Assembly: GCA_014075215.1 (NCBI GenBank)
Contig: CP046177.1
Location: 3,286,501 to 3,350,500 of the forward strand
Origin: Flavobacteriaceae bacterium
GTDB taxonomy: Bacteria; Bacteroidota; Bacteroidia; Flavobacteriales; Flavobacteriaceae
DNA: 64,000 nucleotides
Direction of reading: 5' to 3'
Part shown: positions 1 through 9,588 of the stretch, piece by piece
Layout: every line of letters begins with the position of its first letter
How positions within the stretch are numbered: the first letter of the stretch is position 1
Made by a program: the position numbers and the translations under genes
Notes under the pieces: generated by a model
Told to the model about the DNA's origin: nothing
Database searches by the model: none
What the model saw: the letters and a program-made list of their open reading frames with translations, nothing else

Positions 1-941
1 CTGATTCCCAATGCAAGATTTACTCCAACCCCTCCTCTGCGTTTTTTATATGTAAGTGCAACAGCTATAATTGTCAGAATATAAGATGAAATAGGCAGGC
101 TGGTTCTTTTGTGTAATTCTACCAAGTAAGAGTTTAAGTTTTTAACACCCCTCTTTTTCGAAATAGCTATGAATGCTACCAGTTCATCTGTAACCATTTC
201 TTGGGACAATGTAGATTTAAATATGAGGTCTTTGGGTGTAAAAGCAAAAGTAGTATCAAGCGTAATTCCGGATACAATACTATCTTGCTTGGCAAATAGC
301 TTTCTTATTTTATAATTGGTTAATTTAAAAACACTATCTTTCTCATTCCAGGAAATATTATCTGCGGTTAATTTATAATTCAACCTGATTCCATTATAGT
401 ATTCCAGAGAAAAAAAGATCCCCGAAGAAAATCTAAAATTATAATTTTTAAAGTATACATAAGTACTATCACTTAATTGCAAACTAAAATCCTGAACTGA
501 ATTTTCCCCGATTTTTGCTCCTCTGATATATTTTTTTTCAAATTTATGTCTTGCTTTGCTACTATAAGGCACTACATAATGGTTCATTACCAAAGCAAAA
601 ATGGTTACCAAGGTGGCCCCAATAAAGTACGGGTACAAAAACCTTTTAAAAGAGATTTTTGCATTTATCATGGCGACAATTTCCGTATTATTGGACAGTT
701 TGGTTGTAAATACGATTACTGCAATAAACAGCGCCAATGGCATAAAAGTATTGGCATAATAAATGATAAAATTTTTATAATAGTCATTTATAATTTCGAG
801 AGTTGTTAAGGTATCGTGTCTTAAAAATTTATCGACTTTTTCAGAAATATCAATAGCAACTGCTATGGGTATTAAAATTAATAGCGTAAATATAAACGTT
901 ACCAAATATCTCTTTAATATGTACCAATCCAGTATTTTCAA
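1..941 (-). CDS. LptF/LptG family permease, partial (C-terminus outside window)
   Basis: The minus strand reads open from a TTG at 941-939 to the window edge, about 313 residues. The product begins MKILDWYILKRYL and has N-terminal membrane segments, a long beta-rich periplasmic stretch and then returning hydrophobic segments near base 100. This is the YjgP/YjgQ layout, the inner-membrane permease that extracts lipopolysaccharide for the Lpt bridge. The start lies 2 nt after the tgt stop, so the two genes are probably co-transcribed, and no ATG gives a better start. Whether it is LptF or LptG cannot be settled from this fragment. The family call is inferred from sequence character and gene context. 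Confidence 0.8.
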   Translation of the reverse strand, partial: MKILDWYILKRYLVTFIFTLLILIPIAVAIDISEKVDKFLRHDTLTTLEIINDYYKNFIIYYANTFMPLALFIAVIVFTTKLSNNTEIVAMINAKISFKRFLYPYFIGATLVTIFALVMNHYVVPYSSKARHKFEKKYIRGAKIGENSVQDFSLQLSDSTYVYFKNYNFRFSSGIFFSLEYYNGIRLNYKLTADNISWNEKDSVFKLTNYKIRKLFAKQDSIVSGITLDTTFAFTPKDLIFKSTLSQEMVTDELVAFIAISKKRGVKNLNSYLVELHKRTSLPISSYILTIIAVALTYKKRRGGVGVNLALGI

Positions 942-943
942 AG

Positions 944-2074
944 CTATAATCGTTTGTTCATTTGGTGTACCATTTGATGCTTCCAATCTAAAAAATCTCC
1001 TGCAATAATGTGTTTTCTGGCTTCTCCGACTAACCATATATAAAAACCGAGATTGTGAATAGAAGCAATCTGTTTACCCAACATTTCTTTTGATACGAAT
1101 AAGTGTCTTAAATAGGCTTTGGAATATAAAGTATCTACTTCGGTAATACCCATTTCATCGATGGGAGAAAAATCGTTTTCCCATTTCTTATTTTTAATAT
1201 TTATAGAGCCTTGCGCGGTAAACAGCATGCCATTTCTTGCATTTCTTGTAGGCATTACACAATCAAACATGTCCACTCCTAATGCAATATTTTCCAGAAT
1301 ATTTATAGGGGTTCCCACACCCATTAAATACCTGGGTTTGTCTTCCGGTAAAATAGCACATACAACAGCTGTCATTTCATACATCTCTTCTGCCGGTTCT
1401 CCGACAGATAGCCCTCCGATAGCGTTTCCCTCTGCCTCAACCGAAGCAATAAATTCCGCAGATTGTTTTCGAAGGTCTTTGTATATACTTCCTTGTACAA
1501 TTGGGAAAAAAGTCTGGCTATAATTATATTTTAAAGGTGTTTTTTCCAAATGATCAACACATCTTTTCAACCAGCGATGGGTCATATGCATAGAGTTTTT
1601 TGCATAGCTATATTCACAAGGGTATGGGGTACATTCATCAAAAGCCATCATAATGTCTGCTCCGACGGTGCGTTGTATACTCATCACATTTTCCGGGGTA
1701 AAAAAATGAGTAGAACCGTCTATATGGCTTCTGAATTTTACTCCTTCTTCACTGATTTTTCTTCTCTCGGATAGTGAATATACCTGATACCCTCCCGAAT
1801 CCGTAAGAATATTGCGATCCCAATTCATAAATTTATGGATCCCTCCTGCCTGTTCTAAAATGGTCGTCTTAGGTCGTAAATACAAATGATAGGTATTTGC
1901 CAATATGACATCCGGATTTATTTGTTGTTTCAATTCGGATTGGTGTACTCCTTTTACTGTAGCCACCGTTCCTACCGGCATAAAAACAGGAGTTTCTATA
2001 AGGCCATGATCCGTAGTAATTGTACCAGCCCTGGCTTTGGATTGTGCATCTTTACATGTTAACTGAAAATCCAT
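944..2074 (-). CDS. tgt: tRNA-guanine transglycosylase (queuosine pathway)
   Basis: Exchanges guanine-34 of GUN-anticodon tRNAs for a queuine precursor in the cytoplasm. The DSGGYQ motif carries the substrate-binding/catalytic Asp, and MFDCVMPTRNARNG carries the nucleophilic Asp. Full length is about 376 residues. The frame can be extended to a TTG at 2083, but the ATG at 2074 (MDFQLTCKD) fits family N-termini better. The usual zinc-binding CxCxxC block after the nucleophile is replaced by a cysteine-free segment (MGITEVDT), although the downstream IHN histidine remains. It is followed after 2 nt by the Lpt permease gene. Confidence 0.95.
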   Translation of the reverse strand: MDFQLTCKDAQSKARAGTITTDHGLIETPVFMPVGTVATVKGVHQSELKQQINPDVILANTYHLYLRPKTTILEQAGGIHKFMNWDRNILTDSGGYQVYSLSERRKISEEGVKFRSHIDGSTHFFTPENVMSIQRTVGADIMMAFDECTPYPCEYSYAKNSMHMTHRWLKRCVDHLEKTPLKYNYSQTFFPIVQGSIYKDLRKQSAEFIASVEAEGNAIGGLSVGEPAEEMYEMTAVVCAILPEDKPRYLMGVGTPINILENIALGVDMFDCVMPTRNARNGMLFTAQGSINIKNKKWENDFSPIDEMGITEVDTLYSKAYLRHLFVSKEMLGKQIASIHNLGFYIWLVGEARKHIIAGDFLDWKHQMVHQMNKRL

Positions 2075-2283
2075 TGCCTGCAAATATACGCAGAACTCAT
2101 CTTGACTTTTTGTTTTTAACCGAAAATGAACTGAAATTTAACTAGATGAGGCACTTTTTAAAAGCTATAGCAGTTACAGGTAAGAAAAGTAACGAAATAT
2201 AGATGAATTTCAGTCATTTTTTAGGAAATAGAAAAAGTCTGGATGAGTTCACAAATAGCATGTGGAGAAAGGCTAAAAACTTC

Positions 2284-3114
2284 TTAAGATTTCCTACGGC
2301 TTCTTCTTCTATTCCCGGGAAATTTTGGACCAAATGAAATGTTCTTTTTCTTATCTACGGATGCTTCTTCGGTTTTGGATGATGAATGTACCATACTAGA
2401 TGATGAATGTACCATACTATGTATCATGTGAATCTCTTTTTCAGACAATTCACGCCATTCGCCAACCTTGAGATTTCCTAATTGTACATTCATAATTCGT
2501 ACTCGTTTTAATTTTATAACCTCATAACCTAAGTATTCGCACATTCTCCTTATTTGTCTGTTTAACCCTTGTGCTAATGTAATATTGAATGTGTAATGAT
2601 TTATTTTTGACACATTACATTTTTTAGTAATGGTATCTAATATCGGAATGCCATTACTCATTTTTTGAATAAAAATATCATCAATTAATTTATCAACGGT
2701 AACTACATATTCTTTTTGATGGTTGTTTCCTGCTCTCAAAATTTTATTTACAATATCTCCGTCATTTGTTAAAAAAATGAGGCCTTCGGAGGGTTTATCC
2801 AAACGTCCAATTGGAAATAACCGTTCCGAATGATTCACATATTTAATGATATTTTTATGTTCTTTAGTGTCTGTAGTACAAACAATTCCTATCGGTTTAT
2901 TTAATGCAATATAAATTTTCTTAGGTTTTGCTTTTAATGGTTTTCCGTTTACTCTTACAAGGTCTCCTCTAAAAACTCTATTTCCCAGCTGTGCTACTTT
3001 TCCATTAATAGTTACGTTTCCGGCAATAATAAACTTTTCAGCTTCTCTTCTGGAACATATTCCGGTAGCACTGATATACTTATTTAAATTAACGGATTGC
3101 CGGTTAGAAGTCAA
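2284..3114 (-). CDS. rluF: 23S rRNA pseudouridine(2604) synthase
   Basis: Isomerises a uridine of 23S rRNA. An S4 RNA-binding domain lies at residues 8-60 (LNKYISATGICSRREAE). The catalytic domain contains GRLDKPSEGLIFLTNDG with the active-site Asp, then KEYVVTVDK and LNRQIRRMCEYLGY. The match to the RluF subfamily is close along the whole length. The tail is basic and carries a duplicated MVHSSS segment encoded by a 21-bp tandem repeat. It appears to be a single gene; the flanking genes on the same strand are about 100-200 bp away. Confidence 0.93.
   Translation of the reverse strand: MTSNRQSVNLNKYISATGICSRREAEKFIIAGNVTINGKVAQLGNRVFRGDLVRVNGKPLKAKPKKIYIALNKPIGIVCTTDTKEHKNIIKYVNHSERLFPIGRLDKPSEGLIFLTNDGDIVNKILRAGNNHQKEYVVTVDKLIDDIFIQKMSNGIPILDTITKKCNVSKINHYTFNITLAQGLNRQIRRMCEYLGYEVIKLKRVRIMNVQLGNLKVGEWRELSEKEIHMIHSMVHSSSSMVHSSSKTEEASVDKKKNISFGPKFPGNRRRSRRKS
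2378..2419. repeat. 21-bp perfect tandem repeat (2 copies) within rluF
   Basis: Two adjacent identical 21-bp units at 2378-2398 and 2399-2419 keep frame and duplicate seven residues (around MVHSSS) in the non-catalytic C-terminal tail of RluF. Slipped-strand copy-number change here would not disrupt the protein. Confidence 0.9.
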
Positions 3115-3211
3115 TGGTTATATGGTTTGAAAGTTGTAAAGTTTGAAAGTTGCAAAGTTCGCTTAAAAAAACCAGGGAAAAAGCATTTCTTTTTACAAAG
3201 AGCTATAAACT

Positions 3212-3814
3212 CTAAACTACTATGGTTCTAAACGTTAAACTAATTCTTGGCGTGTGTACTTTTTTTGTGAGTGGCAACCGGTGCAACCAGTGAGATTGTG
3301 TGATTCCTTTCATTACCAAAAGGCTTCCGCTTTCCAATATAATATCTATCTTTTGTTTTGTTTTTTTATGTTTAAAAGAAAATTTGCGTTCTGCACCCAA
3401 AGTAACACATGCTATTGTTGTATGCTCTCCCAGTGATTTTTCATCATCGGAATGCCAGGTCATCCCTTCCGCTCCTGTATGATATAAATTTAGCAGACAG
3501 GAATTGAAAATGACTCCTGTTTCTTTTTCTACTTCTTTTTTTAATACAAGTAACTCTTTAGTCCAAATATGTGCTTGCTTTGTTACATTTGAGTAGGTAT
3601 AACTGAAATTAGCATCTCCGTACCAGGCTACTTTTCTTTTAGTGGTATAGTGCTTTCCAAAAATAATGGCCTCGTCATTTTTCCACTGTGCGGTTTCTAA
3701 TAAGGTTTTATAGTAATGCTCACATTCTTTCTTATTGAAGATCAACCCGTGATAAATGGTTTCTCCGTCATAGGGCAATATATTTTTAATGATAGTCGGG
3801 TAAAATAAATCCAT
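3212..3814 (-). CDS. AlkB-like 2-oxoglutarate/Fe(II) dioxygenase
   Basis: Probable oxidative demethylase of alkylated nucleic acid bases, of the ALKBH2/3-like group. The Fe(II) triad is visible as HSD in TWHSDDE plus a distal His in QSHWLHRLP, followed by the 2-oxoglutarate-binding Arg in PRISLTFR. KVAWYGD is the expected substrate-side motif. The frame opens upstream at 3859, but the ATG at 3814 (MDLFYPTI) gives the usual family start and about 200 residues. Specificity (DNA or RNA, which lesion) cannot be read from sequence. Confidence 0.88.
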   Translation of the reverse strand: MDLFYPTIIKNILPYDGETIYHGLIFNKKECEHYYKTLLETAQWKNDEAIIFGKHYTTKRKVAWYGDANFSYTYSNVTKQAHIWTKELLVLKKEVEKETGVIFNSCLLNLYHTGAEGMTWHSDDEKSLGEHTTIACVTLGAERKFSFKHKKTKQKIDIILESGSLLVMKGITQSHWLHRLPLTKKVHTPRISLTFRTIVV

Positions 3815-3870
3815 CTGTTCACCTTTGATTATGAGAGACCAATATAAAATGGTTATCATTTAAATATCTA

Positions 3871-3916
3871 GAGACCTTTGCAAAATAGTGATATATTCTG
3901 TATTGAAATTGATTTG
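3871..3916. repeat. solo terminal segment of a small mobile element
   Basis: This 46-bp stretch beginning GAGACCTTTGCAAAA is, with two mismatches, the reverse complement of the right end of the 162-bp element at 15901-16062. No matching second end is seen nearby, so it is probably a relic of a transposition or deletion between alkB and the DUF262 gene. Confidence 0.75.
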
Positions 3917-3968
3917 ACTACAATACAGTGCATTTCATAGAGTATTTGCCTATAGGTTTTGTTATACT

Positions 3969-5663
3969 TTAATCATATTGAGAAATTCTCCAAACAGACG
4001 TGGCTTGTTGAGCTAAATCTTCTTGTCTTCTTTCAATAGTATTTGGAGTCCAGTCATTATAATTAATTCGTTTGGACAATTCATAATGACTGGTTTGATA
4101 AATTGCTTTTTTTTGATTGAAAGATAGTGTCTTACACCCTTTATTCTTATCGTCTTCGAGAATTGTGTAATTACCTAATCGATATACAATAGATTCATGA
4201 ATTGAAGCAGGGAATTGTTCTAAATAATACTCGTTACCGTTTTCCGGAAGAATGTGTTCTATTGTTCCCGGGTTTTCTTCAAAATCATAATCGGCATGGC
4301 TTAAGTGGTTTTCAAGTTTGAAAAGAATATAACGAACTAATTTCTTTCCTCTCTTTGTACTTAAATATTTTGTACTGAAGTCATTTCTAAAATCATTATC
4401 TGAAGGGTATAAAGGCTTGATTAAATCCGCTATTTGACCAGAAGTAGTTACCTCTTTATTACTAATTTTCATAGCTGCCTTATTATAGATGTCTTCCTTT
4501 AAATTTGTATGAAGTCGAGCAATAACCGTATATCTAAAGGTGATAATACTAACAAATTTTAAAACCTTTTTGAAATCTTCAATGCTAAGTTCATTATAGG
4601 TCGCAATTAAAATAGGATAAGCTTGTTTCTCTTTAAAAAGAACAAGCTCTGTTATTCTACTTTTTAATTCTCGATCACCGCCCCAAAAACTATCTGCATA
4701 ATTCGAAAGTGCGTTATACAGAAGTGCATTCTCCTCTAATAAATCCAACAATTCAATTACTTCCGGAGATGTAGTAACAGAATCGCGTATTGCCCTGAAA
4801 AGATATTCTTGGCGTATTAATTTATTTTTTGATATCCAGTAGTGTCTTAAAAATGTTGGAAATGTATCAAGCCCAATAACATCTACTATTTTTTTCCATT
4901 TATCTTTTATATGTGGCAAGTCAACTTTAGAAGAAATCGAAAAAAGATAATTTTTAAGCAAATCGGTAACAGTTAATCCAACACCTCTTGAATTTAATGT
5001 CTCAAAAACCGTATATGCACTGAGCTCATCTTCGACAATTATTTGAATAAACATCAACCTTTCGGCAATTAGTTTGTTCAAAAAATTTGCAATATTCTCA
5101 CCACTTTGATTTTCGCTGAAATGTTTAGTTATTCTGTCAATGAAATAATTGTACGCCTGCCAGATAAGTTTATCAGAGTCCTGAAGCGTTCTTTCGTTCG
5201 TAGGAGGTCTAAAAACCAAAAGGTTAGATTGGAAAAAACTATCATTGTTTTCATTCAATTTAAGCTTAGACGAATATGTTAATGATCCGGGATCTTTGTC
5301 ACCAATAAATTTTTTCTGTAGTAAAGAAACTCTTTCTTTATTTTGTTCTACCTCAATATTAGAGTTTATTAAATTCTGTAATTGCTTGATTGTCGCCAAT
5401 ACAATTAGGGTAAGTGTAGAAAATCGCTGTTGCCCATCAATAACATGATATTTTTTATCACCCATATTTTGCAGGACAATAGATCCCATGTAATGAACAC
5501 TACCGTTTTCTTCTATGGCCAAAATGTCATTCCACAAATCTTCCCACTGATCACGCTTCCATGAATAATCCCTTTGGTATGTAGGTACAGCATAGGTTTT
5601 ACCATTGCCTATGATGTCGCTCATGCTTACCGTACTGGTATCTAAAAGGTTATTTACTGCCAT
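3969..5663 (-). CDS. DUF262/DUF1524 protein, GmrSD-type endonuclease
   Basis: Single-chain 564-residue protein. The N-terminal DUF262 (ParB-like) domain shows PTYQRDYSW at 27-35 and the nucleotide-handling DGQQR at 76-80. The C-terminal DUF1524 HNH-type nuclease domain begins at IEHILPEN near residue 470 and continues through GNYTILED and the conserved N/K block. Related proteins are type IV restriction enzymes (GmrSD) or BrxU-like anti-phage nucleases that cut modified DNA. No methylase or other defence gene lies next to it. The defence role is inferred from the family, and the target modification is unknown. Confidence 0.87.
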   Translation of the reverse strand: MAVNNLLDTSTVSMSDIIGNGKTYAVPTYQRDYSWKRDQWEDLWNDILAIEENGSVHYMGSIVLQNMGDKKYHVIDGQQRFSTLTLIVLATIKQLQNLINSNIEVEQNKERVSLLQKKFIGDKDPGSLTYSSKLKLNENNDSFFQSNLLVFRPPTNERTLQDSDKLIWQAYNYFIDRITKHFSENQSGENIANFLNKLIAERLMFIQIIVEDELSAYTVFETLNSRGVGLTVTDLLKNYLFSISSKVDLPHIKDKWKKIVDVIGLDTFPTFLRHYWISKNKLIRQEYLFRAIRDSVTTSPEVIELLDLLEENALLYNALSNYADSFWGGDRELKSRITELVLFKEKQAYPILIATYNELSIEDFKKVLKFVSIITFRYTVIARLHTNLKEDIYNKAAMKISNKEVTTSGQIADLIKPLYPSDNDFRNDFSTKYLSTKRGKKLVRYILFKLENHLSHADYDFEENPGTIEHILPENGNEYYLEQFPASIHESIVYRLGNYTILEDDKNKGCKTLSFNQKKAIYQTSHYELSKRINYNDWTPNTIERRQEDLAQQATSVWRISQYD

Positions 5664-5950
5664 AGTATAAAATTATTGTCTACAACTTATCTATAAACAC
5701 ACTTTTACATTCATTTATTTCTCTCTCAAATATACCTTTTTTGAATCAAAAAAACTTCGGATATTGTTGAAAAACTTTATATAGGTGTAAAACTCAGTAA
5801 TTTATCGGAATTATGACTTAGTATGTTTTCATAGCTATCAAATTAGTTCCGCTTTCCGATAAGTATATAGCAAAAAATAGTTAGAATTATGGAACGGATT
5901 TATACATACCGACTACTTGTTTTGACCTGTGAAAAAACCGTTCTGATATA

Positions 5951-7264
5951 CTATCCTCCAAAATCGTCGAATCGGATGTTCTCATCCGGGATTCCAAAAT
6001 CTTCTCCCATTTTCTGAACCGCATTATTCATCAAAGGAGGCCCGCAGAAATACAATTCAATATCTTCGGGAGATTCATGATCATTCAAGTAGTTTTCAAT
6101 GACACAATTGTGGATAAACCCCATAAATCCATCTCCGCCTTCGTCATGGATATCTTTTTTTACTTTCCAGTTATCTTCTTCCAAAGGTTCCGATAGTGCC
6201 ATATAGAATTTGAAATTTGGAAAATCTTTTTCCAATGCTCTAAAGTGTTCTATGTAAAATAGTTCGCGTTTGGAACGCCCGCCATACCAATACGTAACTT
6301 TTCGCCCAGTTTTTAAGGTTTTGAATAAATGATATAAATGTGAGCGCATCGGTGCCATTCCTGCCCCGCCGCCAACATATAACATTTCTGCATCAGATTC
6401 ATTAATAAAGAACTCTCCGTAAGGCCCTGAAATAGTTACCTTATCTCCTTTCTTCTGATTGAATATATAGGACGATGCGATTCCGGGGTTTACATCCATC
6501 CACCCGTTTTTAGCACGATCCCACGGCGGTGTGGCAATACGGACATTTAACATGATCTCTCTGCCTTCTGCCGGGTAAGAAGCCATGGAGTATGCCCGTT
6601 CTACTGTTTCTGTGTTTTTCATAACAAGAGGCCATAGTCCGAATTTGTCCCATTCTGCCTGAAACTTATCCGGAGTTTCATGTTCTTCCGGATGCGCCGT
6701 GATATCCATATCCGAATAACGAATCTCACAAGGCGGGATTTCAATTTGAATATATCCGCCTGCTTTGTAGTTCATATCTTCCGGAATTTCCACAACAAAT
6801 TCTTTGATAAAAGAAGCAACATTGTAATTACGTACAACGGTTGCTTCCCATTTTTTTATTCCAAATATTTCTTCCGGGATAGAAATATCCATATCCTGCT
6901 TCACTTTTATCTGGCATGCCAGGCGGATTCCTTCTTTTAATTCTTTACGGGTAAAATGAGGAGTTTCCGTTGGCAGTGCCTCTCCTCCCCCTGAGTTGAT
7001 ATGGCACTCACATTGAATACAGGAACCACCGCCACCACAAGCCGAAGGTAAAAATATTTTCTCATTTCCAAGGGTAGTCAGCAAAGTGTTTCCTGAAGCT
7101 ACTTCTACTTTTTTCTCTCCGTTGATAGTAATAGTTACAGGTCCCGAAGGAGATAGTTTTTGTTTTACAAATAATAACAACACGACCAATAGTAATGTAA
7201 TCAGTAAAAAAGCTGCTACGGTTGCTATTATAGTTCCTGTTGTACTTACTACTAATATCATCAT
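5951..7264 (-). CDS. nqrF: Na+-NQR subunit F (NADH-oxidising flavo-iron-sulfur subunit)
   Basis: Electron entry subunit of the sodium-pumping NADH:quinone oxidoreductase. An N-terminal membrane helix (about 2-33) is followed by a 2Fe-2S ferredoxin domain with Cys76, Cys82, Cys85 and Cys117. The FAD-binding motif is RAYSMASYP, and the NADH-binding domain has GGGAGMAPMRSHL and CGPPLMN. It ends with the typical FDDFGG. Length (437) is slightly above the usual 400-410. Last gene of nqrABCDEF, 4 nt after nqrE. Confidence 0.97.
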   Translation of the reverse strand: MMILVVSTTGTIIATVAAFLLITLLLVVLLLFVKQKLSPSGPVTITINGEKKVEVASGNTLLTTLGNEKIFLPSACGGGGSCIQCECHINSGGGEALPTETPHFTRKELKEGIRLACQIKVKQDMDISIPEEIFGIKKWEATVVRNYNVASFIKEFVVEIPEDMNYKAGGYIQIEIPPCEIRYSDMDITAHPEEHETPDKFQAEWDKFGLWPLVMKNTETVERAYSMASYPAEGREIMLNVRIATPPWDRAKNGWMDVNPGIASSYIFNQKKGDKVTISGPYGEFFINESDAEMLYVGGGAGMAPMRSHLYHLFKTLKTGRKVTYWYGGRSKRELFYIEHFRALEKDFPNFKFYMALSEPLEEDNWKVKKDIHDEGGDGFMGFIHNCVIENYLNDHESPEDIELYFCGPPLMNNAVQKMGEDFGIPDENIRFDDFGG

Positions 7265-7268
7265 CTTG

Positions 7269-8024
7269 CTATTCTGTTTCTTTAGTGTTTTCTGCTATAC
7301 TTGGTTCCTCGTCGATAGGTTTTTCTTTATCTTCTTCTTTTATTTCTTCCTGAACAGGTTCTGAAATAACAACTTCTTTAGTTGTTTCCTTTCCTTTTTC
7401 ATCTTCCCCTCCTGTCAGCATTCCTCCGAAACTCATAAAACCGATTGCCATTAATCCGGTAATGATAAATGTAATCCCCAACCCTCTTAAAGCCGGAGGT
7501 ACACTTGAGTAACGAATTTTTTCGCGAATAGCTGCAATGGACAAGATAGCCAAAAACCACCCGATTCCGGAACCTACTCCATACGTTAAAGCCAACCCTA
7601 AAGTCGGAATTTCCCTGGACTGCATAAATAACGAACCTCCTAAAATGGCGCAGTTTACTGCAATCAACGGTAAAAAAATCCCCAAAGAATTGTATAAAGA
7701 AGGTGAAAACTTCTCTACAATGATCTCTACCAGTTGTACCATAGTTGCAATGGTTGCAATAAACATAATGAAAGATAAGAAGCTTAAATCGTACTCCGCA
7801 TATTCCGGGCCTAACCATATAAGAGCTCCTTCTTTTAGAATATATTGATCTAACAGCCAGTTTAGGGGTACTGTAACTGCTAATACGAAGATGACGGCAG
7901 CTCCCAAACCAACAGCTGTAGATACTTTCTTTGATACGGCAAGGTAAGAACACATTCCTAAGAAAGTAGCAAAGACCATATTATCTATGAATATTGACTT
8001 AAAAAATAATTCTATGTGTTCCAT
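7269..8024 (-). CDS. nqrE: Na+-NQR subunit E with acidic C-terminal extension
   Basis: Integral membrane subunit with six predicted helices, contributing Cys ligands of the intramembrane iron site (VFATFLGMCSYLAV and VNCAILGG). The core covers about the first 205 residues. It is followed by a tail of about 45 residues very rich in Glu, Lys and Thr with no hydrophobic segment. The tail is absent from the best-studied Vibrio proteins. The gene lies within the nqr operon, 71 bp after nqrD. Confidence 0.95.
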   Translation of the reverse strand: MEHIELFFKSIFIDNMVFATFLGMCSYLAVSKKVSTAVGLGAAVIFVLAVTVPLNWLLDQYILKEGALIWLGPEYAEYDLSFLSFIMFIATIATMVQLVEIIVEKFSPSLYNSLGIFLPLIAVNCAILGGSLFMQSREIPTLGLALTYGVGSGIGWFLAILSIAAIREKIRYSSVPPALRGLGITFIITGLMAIGFMSFGGMLTGGEDEKGKETTKEVVISEPVQEEIKEEDKEKPIDEEPSIAENTKETE

Positions 8025-8095
8025 AATGTTTTATAGTATTGAGATATGAGTATTGAGTACTGAGAAACTTCAGTTCTCACTAGTTTCTCAACTCA

Positions 8096-8743
8096 TTAAT
8101 CTTCTTCTATTAATGCTTTATTTCTACTGCGTTGTACCCAAATAATAATCCCAACAACAATCAATGCCATAGGTGCCAGCAACATGAATCCGTTGTTTTC
8201 ATAACCCGTAGCATACAATCCTGTTTTTTCTATAGGATCTCCTAAAACCGGAAAACCCAACAATGTACCTGATCCTAATAATTCTCTGAAGAATCCTACA
8301 ATAATCAGAATAACTCCGTATCCTAGTGCGTTTCCAATCCCGTCAAGAAATGATTTCCAGGGACCATTGCCCAAAGCAAATGCTTCAAAACGCCCCATAA
8401 TGATACAGTTGGTGATAATCAACCCGATAAAAGCTCCGAGTGTTTTACTCAATTCATAAGCAAAAGCTTTTAGTACCAAATCTACAATGATTACCAATGT
8501 TGCAACTACAATCAACTGTACAATGATCCGAATTTTAGGTGGAATGATATTTCTCATCAGAGAAATAACAACATTTCCAACACCCATTACAAACAGCACG
8601 GAAACAGACATTACAATGGAAGCTTCCAATTCTGCCGTAATTGCCAATGCAGAACAAATTCCCAATACCTGAATGGTAATCGGATTATTATCTGCAAATG
8701 GGTCTGTTATGAGTTTTGCATCTTTTTTGGATAAAAGTTTCAT
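8096..8743 (-). CDS. nqrD: Na+-NQR subunit D
   Basis: Polytopic membrane subunit of about 215 residues. It carries the NqrD/RnfE family motifs NPITIQVLGICSALAIT and ITNCIIMGRFEAFA, with Cys residues that pair with those of NqrE around the membrane iron centre. Position between nqrC and nqrE and the same strand support operon membership. Confidence 0.95.
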   Translation of the reverse strand: MKLLSKKDAKLITDPFADNNPITIQVLGICSALAITAELEASIVMSVSVLFVMGVGNVVISLMRNIIPPKIRIIVQLIVVATLVIIVDLVLKAFAYELSKTLGAFIGLIITNCIIMGRFEAFALGNGPWKSFLDGIGNALGYGVILIIVGFFRELLGSGTLLGFPVLGDPIEKTGLYATGYENNGFMLLAPMALIVVGIIIWVQRSRNKALIEED

Positions 8744-8799
8744 TTTTTAAGTAGTTAAAGTGTTATGCCGCCAAAGTTTAAAAGTAAACTCTATAGACA

Positions 8800-9555
8800 T
8801 TAATTCGTATTTGTTTTTAAATTTTCAAAATAAGGCACATAATTTTTCAACTCAGACTTAATCATCGCTGAAACTCCGTTCCCTGTAATCGTAGCACCTG
8901 CAATGGCATCTACTTCATTATCGGTTTTGTCTTCATTCTTCGGGTCATTGTTTGATTTGGAAACCTCAATTCCCGTAAACGTTCCGTTGTTAAACAAATA
9001 TTCTCCTGTAAAATCATCCATAAAGAAGCGCAATTTTATATTGGCTCCCAATCCGGCCGTTTCGCCTTTATGGTCAAAATAAGCACCTTGTACTATCATT
9101 TGTTCATCCATTGCTATATAGCCCCATATGGCATCCCAGAGGCCTTTTCCTCTGATAGGAGCGATATAGAACATTTTACCATCTTTTTCTCCGATAAATA
9201 AAGGGAATTTTCTGTCCTTGCCTTCCTTTGCCAGTGTCTGCTGTTTCTTAACATCGATTAAATAGGCTTGATCATCTTCGGAAACAGCATCTCTTTGAAT
9301 GACCAGTTGTTTGGTAATGTATTTTGAAAAAGTTTCGCCTACCATATCTTTTGAAATAAAGGCAACACTCCCCTCTTCGTTTTCATTTACACCCATAGCG
9401 TACAAGATATTTTGCTGCTTTTCTATACGCTTATTCTCATCAATAGTAGGTTTAAAGTAGGATGCTAAAAAAGCCAATAAGGTTCCTACAACTAAAACCA
9501 TTCCTACGGCAAACAACACCGTATAAACATTACTATCTGTTTTTTTAGATGTCAT
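8800..9555 (-). CDS. nqrC: Na+-NQR subunit C (covalent FMN)
   Basis: One N-terminal membrane helix (residues 12-32) anchors a periplasmic FMN-binding domain. The GATITGNGV motif contains the Thr that receives covalent FMN by phosphoester linkage. GLWDAIWGYIA and GETAGLGANI are family motifs. Length is 251 residues, as expected. It lies within the nqr operon. Confidence 0.95.
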   Translation of the reverse strand: MTSKKTDSNVYTVLFAVGMVLVVGTLLAFLASYFKPTIDENKRIEKQQNILYAMGVNENEEGSVAFISKDMVGETFSKYITKQLVIQRDAVSEDDQAYLIDVKKQQTLAKEGKDRKFPLFIGEKDGKMFYIAPIRGKGLWDAIWGYIAMDEQMIVQGAYFDHKGETAGLGANIKLRFFMDDFTGEYLFNNGTFTGIEVSKSNNDPKNEDKTDNEVDAIAGATITGNGVSAMIKSELKNYVPYFENLKTNTN

Positions 9556-9588
9556 AAATTTTAATTTGTAACTTTTAAACTTTTATAA

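Noticed and set aside
546..809. Plus-strand frame at the left edge
   Set aside because: It is antisense to the Lpt permease, whose translation is clearly the real one.
7399..7953. 184-codon minus-strand frame inside nqrE
   Set aside because: It overlaps the well-supported nqrE in another frame and has no family features.
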